64,000 nt of DNA, taken from Staphylococcus ratti (GTDB taxonomy: Bacteria; Bacillota; Bacilli; Staphylococcales; Staphylococcaceae). The stretch is taken from assembly GCF_020883535.1 (NCBI RefSeq), contig NZ_CP086654.1:2046001-2110000 (forward strand), read 5' to 3'. Of this stretch, positions 57,367 to 64,000 are shown piece after piece. The position numbers and the translations under genes were made by a program. A model generated the notes under the pieces. It did no database searches, had not been told where the DNA came from, and saw only the letters and a program-made list of their open reading frames with translations. Positions within the stretch are counted from its first letter, which is position 1. Each line of letters begins with the position of its first letter.

Positions 57367-57510
57367 TTATTTCGACTCTTTATGCAATGTGTGCGTCTGA
57401 CATGTCGCACAGAACTTTTTAAGCTCGAGTCGTGTCGTATGATGGTTTGATTTAGGTACATGATAATTACGATTGCCACACTTTTCGCAGTTGAGTGGTA
57501 CTTTTTTCAC
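57367..57510 (-). CDS. rpmG: 50S ribosomal protein L33 (zinc-ribbon form)
   Basis: A 47-residue protein read on the minus strand from GTG 57510 to TAA at 57369-57367. The sequence KKVPLNCEKCGNRNYHVPKS then LKKFCATCQTHTLHKESK has both CxxC pairs, so this is the zinc-binding (C+) form of L33. AAGGTGA lies 6 nt before the GTG. In many Firmicutes rpmG lies directly upstream of secE, as here. Confidence 0.92.
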   Translation of the reverse strand: MKKVPLNCEKCGNRNYHVPKSNHHTTRLELKKFCATCQTHTLHKESK

Positions 57511-57588
57511 ATTAACTCACCTTACTCCTATAATACCAGTTTACTATACATAAGATTGTGTTCAATTGTCAAACAACTTTTGTAGGCT

Positions 57589-58173
57589 TTAATGGATTTC
57601 CTTATTTTGTAATAATCGCCCTTTTAATTTTTTCCTCAAACGATAAATCGCATTGTATACCCGTTTCGCAGGTATGCCAAGTTCGCTTGCAATTTCATTA
57701 GGCGTCCATTCTTCAATAAGATACTCCAATATTTCCAACTCGAATTCACTTAATATTTGTGCAGCACGTTTCGTTTCTGCTAAATCTTCCTTTAACATTG
57801 AAAAGCCTTGTGTCTTTTTGATGCGCCCCTCATAGTGCATTTCAAACTCTTCTATAAAATGAGTCATCGATGTTTGGTAATAAGCACGTTTGCGTCGATA
57901 GTCCATTTTCTTATAAAAAAGCGTTTTATTAATGTAGTGTTCTAATGGCACATCTAAATGAAATTCTGGTTGGCATATTTTTCGATATACTGCCCAAACC
58001 GTTTCTTGTACAATATCTTCAAAGTCTTGTGGTGTAATACGGTAATCATTGATACCAACCATTGCACAGCGTCTCACTGTTCTAATGAACTCGTGTAATG
58101 CCTCAGGTCGATTCGCTTTGAGATTGAGTACAAAGTTCTTAAAATCAGCTTGTTGTGTGGGCTTTAAACGCAA
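57589..58173 (-). CDS. sigH: Sigma-H-like RNA polymerase sigma factor
   Basis: A 194-residue sigma-70 family protein in the place of S. aureus SigH (upstream of rpmG-secE). Region 2 is visible in DFEDIVQETVWAVYRKI and a region-4 HTH in WTPNEIASELGIPAKRVYNAIYRLRKKL. In S. aureus SigH drives competence (com) genes and is normally silent. Start TTG 58173 with GAGGA 7 nt upstream; the weak start suits low expression. Confidence 0.85.
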   Translation of the reverse strand: MRLKPTQQADFKNFVLNLKANRPEALHEFIRTVRRCAMVGINDYRITPQDFEDIVQETVWAVYRKICQPEFHLDVPLEHYINKTLFYKKMDYRRKRAYYQTSMTHFIEEFEMHYEGRIKKTQGFSMLKEDLAETKRAAQILSEFELEILEYLIEEWTPNEIASELGIPAKRVYNAIYRLRKKLKGRLLQNKEIH

Positions 58174-58247
58174 TTAAAATTCCTCGCCTTCACTCGATTT
58201 TTATCATCATATCGAGTGTGGCCAATGCAAATCAAGCTCCCATTTCG

Positions 58248-58772
58248 TTACTTTTCAGTCTCTCCACGTCTAATCTTTTCAAATTCTGATAAGACATCAG
58301 CAGACAGTTGAATTCTCGTTCGTGGTTTACGCGCTTCAAATGTAGAAATAGATTGAGAAACGTGTGTTTCATTCTCTTTCAAATCTTTCCACATTTCCCT
58401 TGATGACATACGATACGCACCTGTTCCAAAAATTGCATGTTGTTCGCTCATATCACTCGTTACTACAGTAATATGCGTCGTGTACTTATTATAGATATTA
58501 TGTACATAGCGTTCTATAAAACTATCTGCCGTTTCATTTTCTTTTGTAAATACAACATGCACCCCATGATACACCGTTTCAGTTTGAGGCGTCTCTGTGT
58601 CATAAGCATCAAACACACATATGACTTTACCTTTCATATGTGCGTTGTAGTTAGATATCGCAATGAGCAATTGTTCTCGCGCTTCCTCAAGATTCTCTTT
58701 AGCATAACGACTTAATTCCGGAGATTGCCCTATCATATTATAGCCATCAATTATTACGTAATAATCTATCAT
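58248..58772 (-). CDS. NYN-domain ribonuclease (YacP/Rae1-like)
   Basis: A 174-residue PIN-like NYN protein. B. subtilis Rae1 (YacP) cleaves mRNA in the ribosomal A site. Catalytic acidic residues appear in [10 protein letters not shown] (Asp9), VFDAYDTE and VVTSDMSEQ. It overlaps the rlmB stop by 4 nt (ATGA) and belongs to the cysS-mrnC-rlmB-yacP-sigH series typical of Firmicutes. Confidence 0.88.
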   Translation of the reverse strand: MIDYYVIIDGYNMIGQSPELSRYAKENLEEAREQLLIAISNYNAHMKGKVICVFDAYDTETPQTETVYHGVHVVFTKENETADSFIERYVHNIYNKYTTHITVVTSDMSEQHAIFGTGAYRMSSREMWKDLKENETHVSQSISTFEARKPRTRIQLSADVLSEFEKIRRGETEK

Positions 58773-59524
58773 GCGTTTTGGTCACCACCAGGGGCAAGAC
58801 GTTTACGCAACACTTCATACATTAATAAACTTGCTGCAACAGAGGCATTTAAGCTATTCACGTGGCCAACCATTGGAATTTTAATGTAAAAGTCACACTT
58901 TTCTTTTACACGCTTACTCATCCCTTGCCCCTCACTACCAATCACAATAGCTAGTGGCATATCTGCTTGCATGTGACGATAATCCGTTGCATTATTCGCT
59001 TCTGCACCAGCAACCCAATACCCCTGTTCTTTAAGTGTATCTATCGTTTGTGAAAGATTCGTCACTCGAATCACAGGGACGTGCTGAATGGCACCTGTAG
59101 ATGCTTTAGCTACCGTTTGCGTTAAGGCAACAGATCTTCTTTTAGGAATGATAATACCGTCAACACCAGTAGCGTCAGCAGTTCTTAATATTGATCCAAG
59201 ATTGTGTGGATCTTCAAGACCATCTAATATCATGACCGTCGATAACGCTTCTTTTTGAGCTTGTTTCTCTAAAAACGTTTCTAAAGGTTCATACTCGTAT
59301 GGTGCTACGTAGGCCGCAACACCTTGATGGGGCGCATTTGAAATTTGGTCTAATTTGGACTTTGGCACTGCTTGGACCACAAGTTTTTGAGATTTTGCAG
59401 ATTTTAAAATATCTTCAATTTGTTGTTTTTTAACGCCTTCTTGAATGAGCACCTTATTGATAGCATGTCCAGATTGAATGGCTTCTCTTACGGCATGACG
59501 TCCCACTATAATTTCTGTTTCCAA
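58769..59524 (-). CDS. rlmB: 23S rRNA 2'-O-ribose methyltransferase RlmB (TrmH/SpoU family)
   Basis: A 251-residue SPOUT enzyme expected to methylate G2251 of 23S rRNA. N-terminal substrate domain ([12 protein letters not shown]), then knot motifs [30 protein letters not shown] and [22 protein letters not shown]. The start is TTG 59524, 9 nt after AAAGGAG and aligned with homologues (M-E-x-x-I-V-GRHAV); the TTG nine bases upstream abuts the ribosome site. Confidence 0.92.
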   Translation of the reverse strand: METEIIVGRHAVREAIQSGHAINKVLIQEGVKKQQIEDILKSAKSQKLVVQAVPKSKLDQISNAPHQGVAAYVAPYEYEPLETFLEKQAQKEALSTVMILDGLEDPHNLGSILRTADATGVDGIIIPKRRSVALTQTVAKASTGAIQHVPVIRVTNLSQTIDTLKEQGYWVAGAEANNATDYRHMQADMPLAIVIGSEGQGMSKRVKEKCDFYIKIPMVGHVNSLNASVAASLLMYEVLRKRLAPGGDQNA

Positions 59525-59529
59525 TTGAT

Positions 59530-59931
59530 TCAACTCCTTTCTTCTACTAATGTAACGATGGTTTCAAGCAATTGTTCCAACCTTGTCGTTTGACCGTCCA
59601 AATATAAATATCCTATCACCGCTTCTAACGCAGAGCTTTTTCGATAAGTTTGAATGTCTGTGTTTTTCGCTTTCGTATAACTTTTCGCATTGCGTCCACG
59701 TTTTAACACATCATTTTCTTCTTCTGTAAACCACGTATGCTCTATTAATGCTTCTAACGTCACGGCTTGACTTTTAGCTGATACAAAGCGCTTGGCTTCT
59801 TGATGTAGCCGATTTGGTTTACTATGTTGTTTCAAAATAATATACGTTCGAACATGTTGATCTAATACCGCATCGCCTACATAAGCTAAAGATAACGGAT
59901 TTAGAAGTTTGGCATTTGTTGGTTTATCCAC
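59530..59931 (-). CDS. mrnC: Mini-ribonuclease III
   Basis: A 133-residue RNase III-type catalytic domain without dsRBD, needed for maturation of the 23S rRNA precursor ends. Conserved [19 protein letters not shown] (catalytic acidic residues) and [18 protein letters not shown] 59931 with GAGGT before it; overlaps the cysS stop by 8 nt. Confidence 0.94.
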   Translation of the reverse strand: MDKPTNAKLLNPLSLAYVGDAVLDQHVRTYIILKQHSKPNRLHQEAKRFVSAKSQAVTLEALIEHTWFTEEENDVLKRGRNAKSYTKAKNTDIQTYRKSSALEAVIGYLYLDGQTTRLEQLLETIVTLVEERS

Positions 59932-61324
59932 GTTTAAACCTCACACCTTGTGGCGTATCTTCTAAAATGATATTTTGCGCTTTCAATTGGTCACGAATTT
60001 CATCTGCTCGAGCAAAGTTTTTCGCTTTTCTTGCTTCATTGCGCTCTTCGATTAATTTTTCAATTTCTTCGTCCAATAATTCCTCCGTTTTGTTTGAAAC
60101 GAGTGGGACGCCTAACACATCACTAAAGATTTCAAAGACCGCCTTAAAACGTGCGATAACTTGCGTTGACGTTTGGTTTTCAAGTAAATATTTATTCGCT
60201 AATTTTACTAAATCATACCATGCTGTAATCGCATTCGCCGTATTAAAGTCATCATTCATGACTTTTTCAAATTGCGCTAATATCTCATCAATACGTTCCA
60301 TATAAGCCGTTCCATCATTAAGGTCAGTGGCTACAGCTTCACGTTCCATTAGTGATTGATAACTATTACGAATGCGCTCTAATCCACTACGCGCCGCTTC
60401 AACTAATTCAATATTGTAGTTGATAGGGCTTCGGTAATGCACACTAATCATAAAGAAACGCAGAACATCTGGGTCAATTTCTTTAATAATATCGTGTACT
60501 AAAATAAAGTTTCCTAATGATTTACTCATTTTTTCATTATCAATGTTAATAAATCCATTGTGCATCCAATAGTTTGCGAAAGGCGCGTGATTATGTGCTT
60601 CTGATTGCGCTATTTCATTTTCATGATGAGGAAACTGTAAATCACTTCCCCCTGCGTGAATATCAATCGTTGGACCAAGCTTTTCAAAAGCCATGACCGA
60701 ACATTCGATATGCCATCCTGGACGTCCTTCACCAAAAGGACTGTCCCAGCTAATTTCACCAGGCTTTGCTTTTTTCCATAAAGTAAAGTCAAGTGCGTCT
60801 TCTTTTTGTTCACCTTGCTCAATACGTGCTCCTACTTTTAAATCATTAAGCGATTGGTGGCTTAATTTGCCGTAGTCCTCAAACTTGCGCGTACGGAAAT
60901 AAACGTCTCCACCACTTTCGTATGCATATCCTTGATCAACTAAGTTTTGAATGAATTTAATAATGTCATCCATGTGTTCCATAACACGTGGATTTGAAGT
61001 TGCCTTTTTAATATTTAATGCTGCCGTGTCTTCATGAAAGGCTTGAATATAGCGGTCTGCAATTTCTGGAACAGATTCTCCTAATTCGCGAGAACGTTTA
61101 ATCAATTTATCGTCTACGTCTGTAAAATTCGAAACATAATCCACTTCATACCCTTGATATTCGAAATAACGGCGCACTACGTCGTAGTTAATAGCCGGAC
61201 GTGCATTACCGATATGAATATAGTTATAAACCGTCGGACCACAAACATACATTTTAACTTTTCCAGGTTCTAAAGGTTTAAACACTTCTTTTTGTCGTGT
61301 GAGCGTATTATATAATGTAATCAT
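59924..61324 (-). CDS. cysS: Cysteinyl-tRNA synthetase
   Basis: A 466-residue class I aminoacyl-tRNA synthetase, same length as S. aureus CysS. The zinc ligand Cys28 is in YVCGPTVYN, the HIGH-type motif is YIHIGNARP, and KMSKSLGNF is the KMSKS loop; [11 protein letters not shown] holds further zinc ligands. ATG 61324 has GGAGAG 7 nt upstream. It overlaps cysE by 17 nt and is controlled with it by the T-box. Confidence 0.97.
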   Translation of the reverse strand: MITLYNTLTRQKEVFKPLEPGKVKMYVCGPTVYNYIHIGNARPAINYDVVRRYFEYQGYEVDYVSNFTDVDDKLIKRSRELGESVPEIADRYIQAFHEDTAALNIKKATSNPRVMEHMDDIIKFIQNLVDQGYAYESGGDVYFRTRKFEDYGKLSHQSLNDLKVGARIEQGEQKEDALDFTLWKKAKPGEISWDSPFGEGRPGWHIECSVMAFEKLGPTIDIHAGGSDLQFPHHENEIAQSEAHNHAPFANYWMHNGFINIDNEKMSKSLGNFILVHDIIKEIDPDVLRFFMISVHYRSPINYNIELVEAARSGLERIRNSYQSLMEREAVATDLNDGTAYMERIDEILAQFEKVMNDDFNTANAITAWYDLVKLANKYLLENQTSTQVIARFKAVFEIFSDVLGVPLVSNKTEELLDEEIEKLIEERNEARKAKNFARADEIRDQLKAQNIILEDTPQGVRFKRG

Positions 61325-61949
61325 CTTTAATCTCTCCATTTTTAGTTTGTTCAAGTTGTCGTTCGAGCTGTTTTAATTGTTCATAAATCGGATCCGGTAA
61401 ATTAAGATGGTCAAAAGTTTTACCTATACGTTGACCGTCTTGTCGCACAATGCGCCCAGGGATACCTACAACCGTGGTATAGCTTGGAACATCTCTTAAT
61501 ACAACAGAATTCGCACCAATGTTCACATTTGAATCTATTTTAATATTTCCTAACACTTTTGAACCTGCCGCAATAAGTACATTATCACCAATATCCGGAT
61601 GACGTTTGCCTTTTTCTTTCCCTGTACCACCAAGCGTCACACCTTGATAAATGGTCACATTATCACCAATTGTACATGTTTCACCGATAACAACGCCCAT
61701 GCCATGGTCGATAAATAAGCGACGACCAATTTTTGCGCCTGGGTGAATTTCAATTCCTGTAAAAAATCGCGAAACCTGAGAAATCCCACGTGCCAAAGTG
61801 TAATATTTTTTATTGTATAAACGATGTGCAATCAAATGTGACCACACCGCATGTAACCCGGCATACGTCGTAATCACTTCAAATGTAGAGCGCGCGGCTG
61901 GGTCTTGTTCAAAAACCATTTTTACATCATCCAGTATTCTTCTTATCAC
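61308..61949 (-). CDS. cysE: Serine O-acetyltransferase
   Basis: A 213-residue left-handed beta-helix acetyltransferase that makes O-acetylserine for cysteine synthesis. Typical blocks: [46 protein letters not shown] and the hexapeptide repeats to [17 protein letters not shown]. The start is GTG 61949 with AAGGAGG 7 nt before it. First gene after a Cys T-box; cysE-cysS link cysteine supply and charging. Confidence 0.96.
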   Translation of the reverse strand: MIRRILDDVKMVFEQDPAARSTFEVITTYAGLHAVWSHLIAHRLYNKKYYTLARGISQVSRFFTGIEIHPGAKIGRRLFIDHGMGVVIGETCTIGDNVTIYQGVTLGGTGKEKGKRHPDIGDNVLIAAGSKVLGNIKIDSNVNIGANSVVLRDVPSYTTVVGIPGRIVRQDGQRIGKTFDHLNLPDPIYEQLKQLERQLEQTKNGEIKDDYII

Positions 61950-61969
61950 AGCAAATCCTCCTTTAAAAC

Positions 61970-62150
61970 CAAAAGCACCCCCAACAAATTTGTCAGAGGT
62001 GCTTTGTGCACGGTTCCACTCTTAATTAGTACGGCTCACTTGCGTACTCACTTTATTAGTTTATTCAACTGCGCTTAATAAAGGTGCATTCGACAAAATT
62101 TGTGGTGTGCTCGCAGCGACCGCACACTCTCTGAGTCACATCATTTGTTT
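61970..62150 (-). promoter_or_regulatory. T-box riboswitch, cysteine type, upstream of cysE-cysS
   Basis: The minus-strand leader contains the T-box core GAGTGGAACCGTG (around 62020-62007), which pairs with the uncharged tRNA acceptor end. A terminator stem AAAGCACCTC/GGGGGTGCTTT follows (about 62005-61971). The upstream stem I (GAGTGTGCGGTCGCTGCGAG...) holds a TGC specifier at 62115-62113, the cysteine codon. Uncharged tRNA-Cys should stabilise the antiterminator and switch cysE-cysS on. Confidence 0.85.
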
Positions 62151-62179
62151 ACTTATCCTTTATGTTTAAAATCACTTTT

Positions 62180-62208
62180 ATCGTATGTTATTTACCTAAT
62201 GAATGCAA
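62180..62208 (-). promoter_or_regulatory. Promoter of cysE-cysS
   Basis: On the minus strand -35 TTGCAT (62208-62203), a 17-nt spacer and -10 TACGAT (62185-62180), about 30 nt before the T-box stem I. Confidence 0.7.
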
Positions 62209-62266
62209 GTTAAAAACTCACTCTTTTGCTATTTGTTAAAGCTAAGGTGTGTCATTCGTGATCACA

Positions 62267-63721
62267 CTATAACAACTGTTGAATGCGTTTTAAAACTTTA
62301 TCTTTTCCAAGCACTTCCATTGTATTTGGTAACTCTGGACCATGCATTTGTCCTGTTACTGCTACACGGATTGGCATAAATAATTGTTTACCTTTAATGC
62401 CTGTTTCTTTTTGAACTGCTTTAATCGTCTTTTTAATTTCAGCAGCTTCAAATGGCTCTAATGTTTCAAGTTTGTGATATAGCACATTCATTAATTCAGG
62501 AACTTGTTCGCCATTTAAAACGTCTTGAGAGGCTTCATCTAACTCTTTTTCGTCTCTAAAGAACAGCTCAGATAATGGAACAATTTCGCCTGCATAACTC
62601 ATTTGTTCTTGATATAACGCAACAAGTTTACGTCCCCAATCTAATTCGGCTTCTGATGGCGATTCTGGTAATAATCCCGCTTTAATCATATGCGGCAATG
62701 TCATCTCAAATACCGTTTCTGTATCTTTTTCTTTCATGTATTGATTGTTAATCCACTCTAACTTTTGCTTGTCAAAAAACGCTGGTGATTTTGACAAACG
62801 CTTTTCAGTGAAAATATCAATAAATTGTTGTTTGCTGAAGATTTCTTCTTCCCCTTCTGGAGACCAACCTAGCAAACCAATAAAATTAAACAAAGCTTCT
62901 GGTAAGTAACCTAAATCACGATACTGTTCGATAAATTGTAAAATTTGACCATCACGTTTACTTAATTTTTTACGTTGCTCATTAACGATTAATGTCATAT
63001 GTGCAAAACGTGGTGGTTCCCATCCAAATGCTTCATAAATCATTAATTGTTTTGGCGTATTTGAAATGTGATCGTCACCGCGAATAACATCAGAAATTTC
63101 CATGTAATGGTCATCGACAGCTACTGCGAAGTTGTACGTTGGAATGCCGTCTTTTTTAACGATTACCCAATCGCCAAAGTTATCTGATTCAAATGATACT
63201 TCGCCTTTAACCATATCATCGAACTTGTAAGTTTTGTCTTGAGGGACGCGAAATCGAATAGATGGTTTACGTCCTTCAGCTTCAAATTGTTGACGCTCTG
63301 CTTCAGTAAGATGTGCATGTTGACCACCGTAGCGCGGCATTTCCCCACGTTCAATTTGAGCTTCACGTTCCGCTTCTAATTCATCTTCTGTCATGTAGCA
63401 CTTGTACGCTTTATCTTCAGCTAACAATTGGTCAATTAACGGTTGATAAATATGACCACGCTCTGACTGACGATAAGGACCATAACCTTTATCTTGATCT
63501 ACAGATTCATCCCAATCTAAACCTAACCATTTTAAATTATCAAACTGTGACGATTCACCGTCTTCTAAATTACGTTTTGTATCTGTATCTTCAATACGAA
63601 TTACAAAATCGCCACCGTAATGTTTTGCGAATAAATAGTTAAATAATGCTGTACGTGCATTACCAATATGCAAATAACCTGTCGGACTTGGTGCATATCT
63701 TACTCTTACTCGGTTACTCAT
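62267..63721 (-). CDS. gltX: Glutamyl-tRNA synthetase
   Basis: A 484-residue class I synthetase; in staphylococci it is probably non-discriminating and also charges tRNA-Gln for later amidation (family knowledge). HIGH motif in [23 protein letters not shown]-type [11 protein letters not shown] 63721 with AGGAG 7 nt upstream; the longer in-frame start at 63772 lies upstream of the ribosome site. Between ispF and cysE as in B. subtilis. Confidence 0.97.
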   Translation of the reverse strand: MSNRVRVRYAPSPTGYLHIGNARTALFNYLFAKHYGGDFVIRIEDTDTKRNLEDGESSQFDNLKWLGLDWDESVDQDKGYGPYRQSERGHIYQPLIDQLLAEDKAYKCYMTEDELEAEREAQIERGEMPRYGGQHAHLTEAERQQFEAEGRKPSIRFRVPQDKTYKFDDMVKGEVSFESDNFGDWVIVKKDGIPTYNFAVAVDDHYMEISDVIRGDDHISNTPKQLMIYEAFGWEPPRFAHMTLIVNEQRKKLSKRDGQILQFIEQYRDLGYLPEALFNFIGLLGWSPEGEEEIFSKQQFIDIFTEKRLSKSPAFFDKQKLEWINNQYMKEKDTETVFEMTLPHMIKAGLLPESPSEAELDWGRKLVALYQEQMSYAGEIVPLSELFFRDEKELDEASQDVLNGEQVPELMNVLYHKLETLEPFEAAEIKKTIKAVQKETGIKGKQLFMPIRVAVTGQMHGPELPNTMEVLGKDKVLKRIQQLL

Positions 63722-63813
63722 TTCGTTCACTCCTGTTTTCAATTTCAATATTTTTATTATATCACGTGACATAAGACATGCCTATATCGTTCCATACATC
63801 TTATTATATGATG

Positions 63814-64000
63814 TTACATTTGCGAAAGAGAGACGATCGCTTGTGCAGCAATACCTTCTTCACGCCCGGTGAATCCAAGCTTTTCACTTGTCGTCGCTTT
63901 CACATTGACACGTCCAATTTCCACTTCAAATAACTCTGCAATCACTTGGCGCATCGTATCAATGTGGGGGCGGAATTTAGGTTTTTCAGCAATAATTGTC
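63814..64000 (-). CDS. ispF: 2-C-methyl-D-erythritol 2,4-cyclodiphosphate synthase, C-terminal part
   Basis: The gene enters from the right edge and ends with TAA at 63816-63814. About 61 codons are visible, including the IspF signature [25 protein letters not shown] and the upstream [13 protein letters not shown]. IspF makes the cyclodiphosphate intermediate of the MEP isoprenoid pathway. S. aureus lacks this pathway, while S. pseudintermedius, S. schleiferi and relatives have it, so this fragment is the best species-group marker in the window. It precedes gltX on the same strand. Confidence 0.93.
   Translation of the reverse strand, partial: TIIAEKPKFRPHIDTMRQVIAELFEVEIGRVNVKATTSEKLGFTGREEGIAAQAIVSLSQM

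Overview
The window is a 64 kb piece of a low-GC Firmicute chromosome, almost certainly a Staphylococcus. The evidence is the gene order pta-lipL, ung-pdxK, vraABC, hxlAB-nagB, bshB2-folE2, dgk-dck, ilvE-tdh-kbl-amidohydrolase-tuf-fusA-rpsG-rpsL-L7Ae-rpoC-rpoB-rplLJAK-nusG-secE-rpmG-sigH-mrnC-cysS-cysE-gltX, together with close protein identity to known staphylococcal families. The right edge carries the C-terminus of IspF, an MEP-pathway isoprenoid enzyme. S. aureus lacks it and uses mevalonate, so this points to the animal-associated intermedius/hyicus side of the genus (S. pseudintermedius, S. schleiferi and relatives). This is an inference from family knowledge.

Layout, left to right. 1-4.6 kb: end of pta, lipL, and an EmrAB-type efflux pair with a divergent TetR regulator. 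4.6-8.5 kb: a very AT-rich foreign segment holding an orphan LanFEG lantibiotic-immunity ABC transporter behind a truncated LanT exporter, plus decayed fragments. 8.5-16.4 kb: a nonsense-broken GNAT gene, an APC permease, DUF423, DUF5327, ung, pdxK/thiD, and a four-gene acyl-metabolism unit (vraA-vraB-vraC-hotdog) whose thiolase lacks one catalytic cysteine. 16.6-21.8 kb: hxlAB, nagB, nanE and a PTS EIICB, with a divergent RpiR regulator whose promoter contains a palindromic operator candidate. 21.8-30.3 kb: bacillithiol (yojF-bshB2), folate (folE2), azo1, HAD enzymes, tadA, dgk-dck, mepB-like, a DJ-1/PfpI protein and a frameshifted EamA transporter.

31.1-34.6 kb: a decayed phage satellite (SaPI/PICI-like) bounded by a perfect 39-bp direct repeat that duplicates the 3' end of ilvE. 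It keeps terS, an HTH gene, the last third of an integrase domain, arm-type site repeats at both ends, an Abi_2 (HEPN) abortive-infection gene and a small membrane protein. 34.6-40.2 kb: ilvE with two CodY boxes, a 128-bp structured tandem repeat array, threonine degradation genes (tdh with a cre site, kbl) and an M20 amidohydrolase. 40.3-64 kb: the core translation/transcription cluster, all on the minus strand, with an L10 leader, a Cys-type T-box before cysE-cysS, and many non-ATG starts (rpoB, rpoC, rplK, rpmG, sigH, rlmB, mrnC, cysE).

Most of the window is ordinary core genome. The accessory interest lies in the satellite remnant at ilvE, the orphan lantibiotic immunity cassette, the repeat array with a related hairpin inside the rplK-rplA operon, and the broken or degenerate genes.
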